A stretch of DNA of 64,000 nucleotides from Tumebacillus algifaecis. GTDB lineage: Bacteria > Bacillota > Bacilli > Tumebacillales > Tumebacillaceae. The stretch lies in assembly GCF_002243515.1 (NCBI RefSeq), contig NZ_CP022657.1, positions 402,001-466,000 on the forward strand, given 5' to 3'. The notes under the pieces were generated by a model. It had not been told where the DNA came from, did no database searches, and saw nothing but the letters and a program-made list of their open reading frames with translations. Below, piece after piece: positions 1-8,281 of the stretch. Position 1 is the stretch's first letter. Each line of letters opens with the position of its first letter. A program made the position numbers and the translations under genes.

Positions 1-169
1 CTGCAAACTGAAAGAGGAGTTTCTGCGCCGATGTAGAAGATATAAAAGCGATTTCTCTGTATTTCTCAGATGTTTCTCTGCCAGTTAGTGGCAGGTGGAT
101 GAAAAGACACCGAGCATGAGATTTCGCTTTTTCCATGAGTTAGATGGAGCTAAGGAGGAACTCTCACAC
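1..169. other. Left window edge, no complete gene
   Basis: No complete gene is visible before the mbl start. Short open frames run in from the left edge (one stops at base 36) and could be the tail of an upstream gene; in Bacillus subtilis spoIIID precedes mbl, but I cannot recognise SpoIIID residues here. A small hairpin, CTGCCA-gttag-TGGCAG at 78-94, lies in the probable mbl leader. It has no T-run, so it is not an obvious terminator. Confidence 0.4.
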
Positions 170-1204
170 ATGTTCGGAATCGACATCGGTGTGGACCTTG
201 GCACAGCAAATGTGCTGGTTCATGTCAAAGGCAAGGGCATCGTCCTCGATGAGCCTTCCGTTGTAGCAATTGACAGCCAGACTAAAAAGGTAGTTGCAGT
301 CGGCGAAGAAGCACGTCGTATGCTCGGACGCACACCTGGACATATCGTAGCGACGAGACCTATGCGCGAAGGAGTCATCGCCGACTTTGATACGACAGAA
401 ATCATGCTTCGTCATTTCATTCAGCGAGCGATCGGCAACAACCCGTTTAAGCGCCTGCGCGTGATGATCTGCGTACCGTCGGGCATCACGTCGGTGGAGG
501 AGAAGGCGGTCGTGGAAGCGGCCACCCGCTCGGGGGCCAAGCAGGTCGATCTGATCACAGAACCCAAGGCAGCAGCCATCGGAGCCGGACTGGACATTTA
601 TGAACCGTCCGGCAGCATGGTGGTCGATATTGGTGGAGGCACGACCGATGTGGCAGTTCTATCGCTCGGTGAGATCGTCACCTCCAATTCGATCCGCGTC
701 GCGGGGGACGAGTTTGACGAAGCGATCATTCGCTATATCAAGAAAGAATACTCCCTGTTGATCGGTGAACGAACGGCTGAAGATATCAAGATTCGAGTGG
801 TATCCGTCTATCCGGGTGCGCGTCACGAAGAGATGGACATCCGCGGACGCGATATGATCAGCGGCTTGCCCAAGACGGTGACGGTGCGCTCCGAAGAGAT
901 GCGGGAAGCGTTGCAGGAGACGGTCGATCTGATCGTCGCCGCCACCAAGCAGGTGCTTGAGGTCACCCCGCCTGAATTGGCGGCCGACATTTTTGACAAG
1001 GGCATCGTCCTGACCGGTGGTGGGGCGCTCTTGTACGGACTGGACAAGCTGATGATCGAAGAGTTGCAGATTCCGGTTCACATCGCGAGCGACCCGATGT
1101 CCTGCGTCGTGCATGGCACGGGTATGGCGCTCGATTATATGGCCAAGATTTCGAAGAACTCCCTGTTCGGCTTCGGACGCAAGTCGGCCACGGGGGCACT
1201 CTGA
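170..1204 (+). CDS. mbl: MreB-like actin homolog Mbl
   Basis: A 344-residue bacterial actin that polymerises under the membrane and guides cylindrical wall synthesis. The start at 170 is chosen because AGGAGG (153-158) sits at good distance and the protein then begins MFGIDIG as in the family; an in-frame ATG at 95 is disfavoured. Nucleotide-binding motifs are DLGTAN (9-14), DIGGGTTD (about 153-160) and TGGGALL (about 282). It is followed by two flagellar rod/hook genes and nearby fabZ, the order known around mbl in Bacillus, which favours Mbl over MreB or MreBH. Length is normal. Confidence 0.9.
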   Translation: MFGIDIGVDLGTANVLVHVKGKGIVLDEPSVVAIDSQTKKVVAVGEEARRMLGRTPGHIVATRPMREGVIADFDTTEIMLRHFIQRAIGNNPFKRLRVMICVPSGITSVEEKAVVEAATRSGAKQVDLITEPKAAAIGAGLDIYEPSGSMVVDIGGGTTDVAVLSLGEIVTSNSIRVAGDEFDEAIIRYIKKEYSLLIGERTAEDIKIRVVSVYPGARHEEMDIRGRDMISGLPKTVTVRSEEMREALQETVDLIVAATKQVLEVTPPELAADIFDKGIVLTGGGALLYGLDKLMIEELQIPVHIASDPMSCVVHGTGMALDYMAKISKNSLFGFGRKSATGAL

Positions 1205-1233
1205 TCCAATCACTTTTCAAGGAGGCGTGACCG

Positions 1234-2043
1234 ATGATCCGCGGACTTTATATCGCCAATTCCGGCATGCATGCGAACGAACGAATGCAAGAGTTGATCT
1301 CTAATAATATTGCCAATGCGAAGACGATCGGTTACAAGTCCGATACGGGGATTGTCCGGTCGTTTCCAGAAGAGTTGATCCTGCGGATCAATGACTTCGA
1401 GGGCGGGGTTGGTGCGGCCAACAAGCAACTCGGTCGGATGAGCACAGGCACGTTTTTGGAAGAAGCAGTTCCGCGCTTTGTGCCGGGCGTACTGGTAAGT
1501 TCGAAAAATCCGAACGCCTACGCGATCGTGGACAACCCTGCACCAGCCAACGAACCGAACCGACGCTCGTACTTTTCGGTGCTGAATGGCAACGAGGTAA
1601 TGTACACGCGCGATGGTGACTTCAAAACACAGGTCGGCACCAACTTCCTGATCACCACGTCGGGCGATCCGGTGCTCCCGGTCAATGTCGCGACTGGGCT
1701 GCCGCAAAACGATGCGCGGATTCGCGTGCGTCAGGATGGCGGGTATGAATATACGAACGCAAACGGAGCCCCGTACAATCAAGCGGTGCGCTTTGGCGCG
1801 GTCGATATCATCGACTCGACCAAGTTGGAGAAATACGGCGACACCTATTTCACCAGCGCGGCGGCACCCGTTCGCGGTACAGCTGTGGTGGAAAAGGGGC
1901 AGTTGGAGCAGTCGAACGTCGATCTGGCAGGCTCGATGGTCTCGATGATCAACGTGATGAGAACCTATGAAGCCAATCAGCGCATGATCAAATCGCTGGA
2001 CGGCGTACTCGAAAAAGCTGTCAGCATTGGACGGCTGAACTAA
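1234..2043 (+). CDS. flhO: Flagellar hook-basal body protein FlhO
   Basis: A 269-residue protein of the FlgF/FlgG rod-hook family. The N terminus carries the Flg_bb_rod signature (residues about 5-30, including SNNIANAKTIGYK) and the C terminus ends in the amphipathic segment with EQSNVDLAGSMV typical of axial flagellar proteins. It should form part of the distal rod. An AAGGAGGCG ribosome site precedes the ATG. It lies 29 bp after mbl and 16 bp before flhP, so the three are probably co-transcribed. The FlhO rather than FlgF name rests on position next to mbl. Confidence 0.88.
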   Translation: MIRGLYIANSGMHANERMQELISNNIANAKTIGYKSDTGIVRSFPEELILRINDFEGGVGAANKQLGRMSTGTFLEEAVPRFVPGVLVSSKNPNAYAIVDNPAPANEPNRRSYFSVLNGNEVMYTRDGDFKTQVGTNFLITTSGDPVLPVNVATGLPQNDARIRVRQDGGYEYTNANGAPYNQAVRFGAVDIIDSTKLEKYGDTYFTSAAAPVRGTAVVEKGQLEQSNVDLAGSMVSMINVMRTYEANQRMIKSLDGVLEKAVSIGRLN

Positions 2044-2059
2044 CAAGGAGGCGGGCTAG

Positions 2060-2896
2060 ATGCGGGCACTTTGGACTTCTGCACATGGTTTGGCGGGTCA
2101 GCAGGCACGCTTGGATGTAATTTCGAACAACGTCGCCAATCTCAACACGCACGGCTACAAACAGCAGGAATTGAACTTCAAGGACATGCTGTACGCAGAG
2201 ATCCAACAAACGCGGCAGACGGGCAACCTGCAAGGGCGCGAGACGACGAGCGGACTTCGCATCGGTCATGGCGTTTTGCCTGTAGGCATCACCCAATGGT
2301 TCACGCAAGGTACGTTGCAACCGACCGAAAATGTGCTGGATGTGGCGATCGAAGGCGAGACCGGCTTTTTTGAAGTCGGAGTCTATAAGAATGGTCTCTT
2401 GACCGGTTTTGGCTATACGCGCGACGGATCGTTTGCAGTCGGCTACGATCAGAACGCTGTGCCGTACTTGACCGACTCGGCAGGCAACCCGGTACTTGGG
2501 ACCGACCGCCAGCCGATTTCGCTGGAAGGTTTCGAGATTGAGACGTTGACGATCACAGCCAATGGGCAAATGACCGCAATGCGCGCTGGTGTGCGTGAGG
2601 CGGTCGGGCAGTTGGAACTGGTGCGCATCGAGAACCCGGACACCAATCTAGAGCCTTTTGGCAGCAATATGTACGCGCTCAAGACCAACGCCGCTCCGAA
2701 TGCGTTGACGCGCGGTGCGTACAATTTGCCGAACGGGGCAACACTGAAACAGGGATTCCTTGAGCAGTCCAATGTGGACATGATCGACCAGATGGCAGAC
2801 ATGATCTCGTCGCAACGGGTCCTCTCGATGAATTCCAGAGCCTTACAGACGATCGATCAAATGATGGGGATGGCAAACAACTTGCGAAATGGGTAA
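2060..2896 (+). CDS. flhP: Flagellar hook-basal body protein FlhP
   Basis: A 278-residue paralog of the preceding protein. It has the N-terminal rod signature (LDVISNNVANLNTHGYK, about residues 19-35), a central FlgF/FlgG-like beta region and the C-terminal FLEQSNVDMIDQMADMI segment found in rod and hook proteins. It probably works with FlhO in the flagellar rod. The ribosome site is AAGGAGG. A phosphatidyltransferase gene starts 6 bp after its stop codon, which suggests translational coupling. Confidence 0.88.
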   Translation: MRALWTSAHGLAGQQARLDVISNNVANLNTHGYKQQELNFKDMLYAEIQQTRQTGNLQGRETTSGLRIGHGVLPVGITQWFTQGTLQPTENVLDVAIEGETGFFEVGVYKNGLLTGFGYTRDGSFAVGYDQNAVPYLTDSAGNPVLGTDRQPISLEGFEIETLTITANGQMTAMRAGVREAVGQLELVRIENPDTNLEPFGSNMYALKTNAAPNALTRGAYNLPNGATLKQGFLEQSNVDMIDQMADMISSQRVLSMNSRALQTIDQMMGMANNLRNG

Positions 2897-2902
2897 TGCC
2901 TA

Positions 2903-3415
2903 ATGAATTTACCGAACATCTTAACGATGTTTCGACTTGGATTGATTCCAGTCTATTTCCTCGTGTTTTTTTCCGACCTTACGTACAACATGGAGCTTGC
3001 CTTGCTCGTGATCGTCCTCGCCGGACTTACCGACATTGTCGATGGGTACTTGGCGCGAAAGTACGGATTGATCACCGAGCTGGGCAGTATGCTCGACCCG
3101 CTGGCCGACAAGCTGATGATGCTGTCGGTCGTTCTTTCTTTCGTCATCGATGACCGTGTATCGTGGTTGATGGCAGGGCTGTTGATCGTTCGCGATCTTG
3201 GGATGATTCTCGCTTCTGTCGTGTATGTCACACAGGGCAAGAAGACGGTGCCGGCCACCATCTGGGGCAAGATGAACACCGTGTTGTACTATCTGGCGTT
3301 GGTCGCCTTGATGTTTCGCTGGCCGAATGCGGAGGCTTACCTGTGGGGCGTGATCATCTTGTCCTTTTTGATCTCGTTCCACTACATGCGACGCTTCCGT
3401 GCGATGAACATATAA
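2903..3415 (+). CDS. CDP-alcohol phosphatidyltransferase (PgsA-like)
   Basis: A 170-residue integral membrane enzyme of the CDP-alcohol phosphatidyltransferase family, which joins a CDP-activated lipid to an alcohol during phospholipid synthesis. The family motif is complete: D44, D47-G48, A51-R52, G61, D65 and D69. Four to six hydrophobic segments are visible. The start MNLPNILTMFRL matches PgsA-type enzymes that make phosphatidylglycerophosphate, but a second PgsA with another acceptor is possible. Its own ribosome site is weak and it sits 6 bp after flhP, so coupling to that gene is likely. A terminator follows. Confidence 0.82.
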   Translation: MNLPNILTMFRLGLIPVYFLVFFSDLTYNMELALLVIVLAGLTDIVDGYLARKYGLITELGSMLDPLADKLMMLSVVLSFVIDDRVSWLMAGLLIVRDLGMILASVVYVTQGKKTVPATIWGKMNTVLYYLALVALMFRWPNAEAYLWGVIILSFLISFHYMRRFRAMNI

Positions 3416-3449
3416 AAAGCACTTCTGCAAGCGGGCAGAGGTGCTTTTT
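3414..3449 (+). terminator. Rho-independent terminator after mbl-flhOP operon
   Basis: The arms AAAAAGCACTTCTGC and GCAGAGGTGCTTTT pair around the loop aagcgg and end in a T-run. The hairpin begins at the stop codon of the phosphatidyltransferase and closes the mbl operon. Confidence 0.85.
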
Positions 3450-3526
3450 ATGTGAGATCCAACCGCCGCTTGTGGCGGTGTAAGGACCGAGTTCATGTGG
3501 AGGCTGGTCGGCGTTGCCGATACGGT

Positions 3527-3555
3527 TTGGCTCGATTACATAGATTTGGTAAGAT
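3527..3555 (+). promoter_or_regulatory. SigA-type promoter of fabZ
   Basis: TTGGCT (3527-3532) and TAAGAT (3550-3555) are separated by exactly 17 bp, 34 bp upstream of the fabZ start. Confidence 0.6.
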
Positions 3556-3588
3556 AGAAGGCAAGGAATACAGAGGAGGACATGGAGC

Positions 3589-4032
3589 ATGGAGACAATC
3601 TTGAACATTGAAGAGATCCAAGGTATCATCGCGCATCGCCACCCGTTTTTGTTGGTCGATAAGATCGTCGAACTGGAGATTGGGCAGCGCGCTGTCGGCA
3701 TTAAAAATGTGACGATCAACGAGCCGTTTTTTGCTGGACATTTTCCAGGTTATGCGGTCATGCCGGGCGTGCTGATCGTCGAAGCGATGGCACAGGTCGG
3801 TGCGGTGGCGATGCTGGCTAAAGAGGAGAACAAAGGCCGTCTGGCCTTCTTCGGAGGCATTGACGGTTGCCGATTCCGCGGACAGGTGCGCCCTGGCGAT
3901 GTGTTGCGGATGGAAGTGGAAATCACACGCCTGAAAGGTCCGGTCGGCAAAGGCAAAGCGCGGGCGTTTGTGGACGATAAATTGGTCTGTGAAGCAGAAT
4001 TGACCTTTGCTTTAGGTGCGAAACAAGAGTAA
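3589..4032 (+). CDS. fabZ: 3-hydroxyacyl-ACP dehydratase FabZ
   Basis: A 147-residue hotdog-fold enzyme that removes water from 3-hydroxyacyl-ACP in the elongation cycle of type II fatty acid synthesis in the cytoplasm. The catalytic His51 is in [10 protein letters not shown] and the catalytic Glu65 follows in VLIVEAMAQ, with normal spacing. The N terminus ([13 protein letters not shown]) is typical. GAGGACATGGAGC precedes the start. It has its own promoter and a terminator shared with the converging sigma-factor gene. Position after flhOP agrees with the Bacillus gene order. Confidence 0.95.
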   Translation: METILNIEEIQGIIAHRHPFLLVDKIVELEIGQRAVGIKNVTINEPFFAGHFPGYAVMPGVLIVEAMAQVGAVAMLAKEENKGRLAFFGGIDGCRFRGQVRPGDVLRMEVEITRLKGPVGKGKARAFVDDKLVCEAELTFALGAKQE

Positions 4033-4051
4033 CGGCGACCCGCTCGTTTGG

Positions 4052-4083
4052 AAAGGCCCGAGGATCATCCTCGGGCCTTTTTG
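4052..4083. terminator. Bidirectional terminator between fabZ and sigma factor
   Basis: AAAGGCCCGAGGAT and ATCCTCGGGCCTTT form a nearly loop-less perfect inverted repeat with T-runs on both strands. It serves fabZ on the plus strand, and it overlaps the last codons and stop (4065-4067) of the minus-strand sigma-factor gene. Confidence 0.85.
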
Positions 4084-4643
4084 ATTTCTGCACGAATCTT
4101 GACGAGCGCCCGTCGCTTCCACGTTTTTACCGTATCGGCCGACACACCTTCCATCCGCGCCAACTCGGCCATCGACAGACCATCGATGACGATTTTCTCT
4201 ACAGCGAGCGCTTCTCGTTCCGAGAGTGAAGTGAGCAAGGAGCGCCATTCCAGTTCACAAAATGAATCTGCGGCTTGTGGATCGGGCTGCATTTCGAGCA
4301 GCGTAGCCGCTTCGCCTTCCCCATCGCCAAGCGAGTTGTCGGCCAACTCCCGTGAGTGGTTGCGGTTGCGCACGCGGATGTAGTGCCAGACGCGCTCCTG
4401 CGTTTTCGCTTTGGCATAGGCGGGAAAAGGCACGCCGCGCGTCGGATCAAACTGTTGCACCGCCAGCAGAAACGCGATGTACGCCTCCTGTAGCAGATCA
4501 CCGCGCTCGCTGTGCGGCACAGTAAAACGTCTCGCCGCTTTGACGATCACATTTTCAAATTCCTGCAACAGCATGAGCAAAGCGGTGCTGTCCTGTTGCT
4601 GCGCCCGTAAGACGGTACAGGCAAAGCGATCTTCTCCAAACAT
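4065..4643 (-). CDS. Sigma-70 family RNA polymerase sigma factor
   Basis: A 192-residue small sigma factor. Region 2 spans about residues 25-95 (GDLLQEAYIAFLLAVQQFDPTRG, cut here as a core-binding helix, then FPAYAKAKTQERVWHYIRVRNR). Region 4 spans about 130-190 with a helix-turn-helix (LSMAELARMEGVSADTVKTWKRRA). Regions 1 and 3 are absent, as in ECF or SigH/ComX-like factors; no anti-sigma gene is adjacent. It is divergent from a possible ComK-like regulator 266 bp away, which hints at a stationary-phase or competence role, but this is inference. Its C-terminal codons lie inside a terminator hairpin. Confidence 0.8.
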   Translation of the reverse strand: MFGEDRFACTVLRAQQQDSTALLMLLQEFENVIVKAARRFTVPHSERGDLLQEAYIAFLLAVQQFDPTRGVPFPAYAKAKTQERVWHYIRVRNRNHSRELADNSLGDGEGEAATLLEMQPDPQAADSFCELEWRSLLTSLSEREALAVEKIVIDGLSMAELARMEGVSADTVKTWKRRALVKIRAEIKKARG

Positions 4644-4823
4644 GCCTTGAGTGCCCCCTGCTGTGGGACCGGTCCCTTGCGGTGTCGTATACGCAGTTTC
4701 AGCATAGGGGGCGCAAGGCAGATCGTAAAAAGGGCACTCGACCCTCGCACGACAGCGAGTGGAGGCGAGCGCCGTCCGACTGAGGGCAAGTCGGAACCGA
4801 GCTGAATTTTGTCAAAGATTGGG

Positions 4824-4852
4824 TTGACTGAACTTATAGCCGAAATTAAAAT
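4824..4852 (+). promoter_or_regulatory. SigA-type promoter of ComK-like gene
   Basis: TTGACT (4824-4829), a 17-bp spacer and TAAAAT (4847-4852) stand 57 bp before the chosen start at 4910. Confidence 0.6.
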
Positions 4853-4909
4853 AATGAAAAGGATATGAGATTAAGTCGAGGTAAATGGCGGTTGAAAGGG
4901 GATGTGAAT

Positions 4910-5443
4910 ATGGAGGTTATGAAAATTGACTGTGACCAATTGCAGTCGGTGCCCGTCGAATCGTATGTGCATGAATTGGCACTGTTGGCACCCGTCTATG
5001 TGGAAGGCGGCGGGGATATGACGAGAGTGGTCACGATGGATGGGGATATGTGGAATGATCCGCGGCCGGTGCCGGTCGTGTTAAAAGGGATCGCCAGACA
5101 TTTTGGCGTTGATCTAACGGCTGTTCGTGAGCGATATGGGGACATACTGGGGAGAAGATTATACGTGCCGTTGCCGTTTGCACCACGGCTGACGCTGGTG
5201 CCTGTCAAAATGCGCCAGCCACGGATTGCAAAGGACGGGACGACAGGCTACGTGGCAGCGCAGGTGATTGAACGGGTCATGCCCGGTGCGAGGACAACCA
5301 CCAGTGCGCTGTTGCTTGGCGGTGGGCAGAAGGTGAAATGTTTACAGAGCGGTGAATTTGTGCGGCAACAGCTTCGCAACGCCCGAATCGTGCAAACTTT
5401 TTATAAAGAAACGATGAGCTTGGGACTCACCGTTCCGCTTTGA
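4910..5443 (+). CDS. Possible ComK-like transcription regulator
   Basis: A 177-residue protein without signal peptide or membrane segment. The start at 4910 follows GAAAGGGG; an ATG at 4865 lies only 13 bp beyond the -10 box. The pattern resembles ComK from memory: a GRR element near residue 83, then KMRQPRI (ComK has HKPPIMV), a TTSALLLGGGQKVK strand resembling ComK VTFSNGKTMEL, and a C-terminal helix with QQLRNARIVQTFY. This would make it a DNA-binding competence regulator. Similarity is weak and the N-terminal third is unlike ComK. It overlaps the convergent YigZ gene by 17 bp. Confidence 0.45.
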   Translation: MEVMKIDCDQLQSVPVESYVHELALLAPVYVEGGGDMTRVVTMDGDMWNDPRPVPVVLKGIARHFGVDLTAVRERYGDILGRRLYVPLPFAPRLTLVPVKMRQPRIAKDGTTGYVAAQVIERVMPGARTTTSALLLGGGQKVKCLQSGEFVRQQLRNARIVQTFYKETMSLGLTVPL

Positions 5444-6086
5444 CCAATTTGCCATCCTGTTCGAATACATATTTTTGTTCGGTGTTGAGGAGTTCAGCTT
5501 GTCCATTGGTCGCGTTGGTGATCAACTTGTGCAGGTGATCCGCTTCTTCGACCGGAACGAGTGCAAAGACGGTGACTTTTTCCAAGTATTCGATGCGGTC
5601 GATATGAAAGTTCTCCACGGCGTGGAGTTCATTTTCCACCTTGCCCAGCCAAGAATAGTCGATGCTGATCGCGATTTCCTGAAACAGTTTGCGCGTGACG
5701 ATGCCCGCCGCGTGCAGTCCGGCCGCTGCCGTCTGTGAGTAGGCGCGGATCAAGCCGCCTGCCCCGAGCATGATGCCCCCAAAATAGCGAGTGACGACGA
5801 CGGCGACGTTGCGGAGATCTTCTTTTTTGATCACTTCCAAGATCGGCTTGCCGGCCGTGCCAGACGGTTCGCCGTCATCGTTCGCTTTTTGAATCTCTTG
5901 GTGGGGCCCGAACACATAGGCATAGCAGTTGTGTGTAGCATCCCAGTGCTTTTTTTGAATCGATTGGATGAAGCTGAGCGCTTCTTCCTCAGAGTTCACA
6001 GGCATTGCGTAGCCGATGAAGCGAGATTTTTTGATGATGATGGTCTCCTCGCCCGGCGCGAGCAAGGTGCGATAGGATGTTAGCAA
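5427..6086 (-). CDS. YigZ/IMPACT family protein
   Basis: A 219-residue protein of the UPF0029/IMPACT family (YvyE in Bacillus subtilis). The N-terminal IMPACT domain has KSRFIGYAMPV, NDDGEPSGTAGKPIL and the glycine-rich YFGGIMLGAGGLIRAYS signature; the C-terminal DUF1949-like domain spans about residues 140-210. The biochemical role is not settled; related proteins bind nucleic acid or affect translation control. The start is TTG, supported by AAAGGGG eight bases upstream. It is monocistronic here and overlaps the convergent gene tail. Confidence 0.88.
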   Translation of the reverse strand: MLTSYRTLLAPGEETIIIKKSRFIGYAMPVNSEEEALSFIQSIQKKHWDATHNCYAYVFGPHQEIQKANDDGEPSGTAGKPILEVIKKEDLRNVAVVVTRYFGGIMLGAGGLIRAYSQTAAAGLHAAGIVTRKLFQEIAISIDYSWLGKVENELHAVENFHIDRIEYLEKVTVFALVPVEEADHLHKLITNATNGQAELLNTEQKYVFEQDGKLVKAER

Positions 6087-6231
6087 GCAGATTTCCCCTT
6101 TCTCCTACTGCCTCTTGTCTTATCGTAACAGAATGTCAACATGCTGTGAATTGACGCAGGGGAGCAGGAGACTTACAATTATTGAATGGTTGCAATAGCG
6201 ATGGAACGACTTGGAATGATGGAGGAATAAC

Positions 6232-6912
6232 ATGCGCAGGAAATCGACGTTCAAGTGGTTTGCCGGAACGATGGCGGCCCTGTATCTTGTGACGCTGGTC
6301 TTTTTCTATGAATTGCCGTTTGGATCGACGATCTATAAAGACGTCCCCAGCGGTCACTATGCCGTCTATGAGATCGAATACATGTATAACCAAGGCTTTA
6401 TGAAAGGCCGCGATGAGACGGTCTGGAACTTTTATCCGGAAAAGTCGATCACTCGCGCCGAACTGGTCTCGCTGATGCTGAAGATCAACGGTGTGAACGC
6501 TGAGACGCTAGTTAAGCCTGCCGACGGTCCATTTGCGGATGTACCGAACGCGCACTGGGCAGCTGCAGATGTGGCCGAAGCGGCGAAGCGTCAACTGATC
6601 CCGTTCGATGTGTCGAGCGGTTTCCGTCCCGATCAGCCGGTCACCCGTGGCGAACTGGCCAATGCGGTCGTCCAAACTTTGCAGATTCCGCTGAACACAG
6701 CGACCGTTTCCGCACTGCCTGACATCGTCGGCCACCCCTATGAGAAACAGATTCGCACGCTGGTGGCCAACCAATATGCAAAAGGTAATACCGATGGCAA
6801 TTTCAAGCCGGACGACACGGCTGACCGGTCAGCGACCGCCTATATGTTCGCCAAGGCGCTGAAGGACCTGCGTCCGGATCTGGGTAACGGGAAGAAAGGG
6901 GCTAAGAAATAA
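6232..6912 (+). CDS. SLH-domain surface protein, short
   Basis: A 226-residue protein with a signal or anchor segment (residues 10-27) and little besides three S-layer homology repeats at about 35-90, 95-150 and 155-210. Visible repeat features are YNQGFMKGRDE with ITRAELVSLMLKI, AAKRQLIPF with VTRGELANAVVQT, and YAKGNTDGNFKPDDTADRS. SLH repeats bind pyruvylated secondary wall polymer, which fits csaB in this window. The end is rich in lysine. It overlaps the next gene by one base (TAATG), so it is coupled to an O-antigen-ligase-like membrane protein and may help localise that glycan assembly step. Confidence 0.85.
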   Translation: MRRKSTFKWFAGTMAALYLVTLVFFYELPFGSTIYKDVPSGHYAVYEIEYMYNQGFMKGRDETVWNFYPEKSITRAELVSLMLKINGVNAETLVKPADGPFADVPNAHWAAADVAEAAKRQLIPFDVSSGFRPDQPVTRGELANAVVQTLQIPLNTATVSALPDIVGHPYEKQIRTLVANQYAKGNTDGNFKPDDTADRSATAYMFAKALKDLRPDLGNGKKGAKK

Positions 6913-8261
6913 TGCAGACACAAGCACAACTGGGATTGCGTGCACAGCGCGTGCGCGACATCACCTACTACCTCCTGCTGATTCTCTCCTTCTTCTCGAT
7001 CATCAACTACATGTTGCGCGAACTGTTCGGCGACCTTCCGCTGCTCGGTTCGCTGATCCCGGCGTGGAAGGAAGGCCTGATCTTCCTGCTCTACCTCATG
7101 TTCTACCTGAAGTCGAAGGCAGAAGGGCGTATCGATTGGAAGGCGAGCCGCCTGCATTGGCTGATTCTGTTCACCTTTGGGGCGACGCTGTTGTCTGCCG
7201 TCTCCAACTGGATCATCCACCCGTCGGTGTTGAAAATTTCTCCGACCTATCACTGGGTAGAAGTGACGGCGAGCATGTCGATCGTGATCGACGGGTTGCG
7301 GACGCTGCTCGAAGCGAGTTTATACTTCCTCGTGCTCAATGCCCTGATCGATGATGAAGACACGATCAAAGACATGGTGCACGGGATGATCGTCGCCGCT
7401 ACGCTGGTCGCGGCGTTTGGGATCTATCAAAAGTTGGCCGGGTGGGAAACACCGCCCGCTTGGACCTATTCGGAAGTCGAAAAAGGGATCAAGATCCGCG
7501 TCTTCTCCTCGATCGGCAACCCGAACGCCCTCGGCGGCTTCATGGTGCTGATCACCCCGATCGCGCTCGCCCTTACCCTGTGGGCGAAAAATTGGACACA
7601 CCGCATATTGTATGGCTCGGCCACACTGCTCATGCTGGGCTGCCTCGTGTTGACTTACTCGCGCGGCGCATGGCTCGGTTTTCTGGCCGGGATGGTCGTC
7701 TACACGATCATCACGCGCAACAAATGGCTGGCCGTCGTAGGCGTCGCGGGGCTGATCGCAGCACCGATTGTCGCAGAGAGCGTCGTCGCTCGACTGACAC
7801 TGGCCTTTACGCCTGAATACTGGAACAAAGCATCAGAAGGCGGACGCGTCGAGTTCTGGGCGCGGGCGCTGACGATCTTTAAAGAGTATCCGGTCTTTGG
7901 TACCGGAATTGGCACGGTGGGCGACTCGGTGGCGACCCGTCATGGTGTGCCCGGTGCCACGTGGATCGACAACCAGTATTTCAAACTGCTGGCGGAGACA
8001 GGGATCGTCGGCACGCTGACCTATGTGGCGATGGTGTTCACGCCGGTGATCAACGGTATCAAGTCGGTCTTTGGTTCCAAACAGCGCGATACGTTTCTCT
8101 TTGCGCTGAACGCTGGTATTGTCGCCGCCCTTTTTGGTATGCTGGTGGAGAACGTTACAGCGGCGATTTTTGAAGACCTCAACGTAATCACGCACTTCTG
8201 GACGCTGGTGGCATTGCTCTATGTGAGCATCCGCATTCAAAGCCAGAAGGCGAAAGCATAA
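6912..8261 (+). CDS. O-antigen ligase/polymerase family membrane protein
   Basis: A 449-residue polytopic protein with about 10-12 transmembrane segments and a large extracytoplasmic loop at about 295-345. The Wzy_C signature region contains YSRGAWLGFLAGMV (near 238) followed by the loop with FGTGIGTVGD and WIDNQYFKLLAETG, typical of O-antigen ligases and polymerases that move lipid-linked glycans. In a Gram-positive it probably polymerises or transfers a surface glycan, possibly to an S-layer protein. It is coupled to the upstream SLH gene and followed 20 bp later by a glycosyltransferase. Substrate unknown. Confidence 0.82.
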   Translation: MQTQAQLGLRAQRVRDITYYLLLILSFFSIINYMLRELFGDLPLLGSLIPAWKEGLIFLLYLMFYLKSKAEGRIDWKASRLHWLILFTFGATLLSAVSNWIIHPSVLKISPTYHWVEVTASMSIVIDGLRTLLEASLYFLVLNALIDDEDTIKDMVHGMIVAATLVAAFGIYQKLAGWETPPAWTYSEVEKGIKIRVFSSIGNPNALGGFMVLITPIALALTLWAKNWTHRILYGSATLLMLGCLVLTYSRGAWLGFLAGMVVYTIITRNKWLAVVGVAGLIAAPIVAESVVARLTLAFTPEYWNKASEGGRVEFWARALTIFKEYPVFGTGIGTVGDSVATRHGVPGATWIDNQYFKLLAETGIVGTLTYVAMVFTPVINGIKSVFGSKQRDTFLFALNAGIVAALFGMLVENVTAAIFEDLNVITHFWTLVALLYVSIRIQSQKAKA

Positions 8262-8281
8262 ACGACAGGCGGGGATGCATA

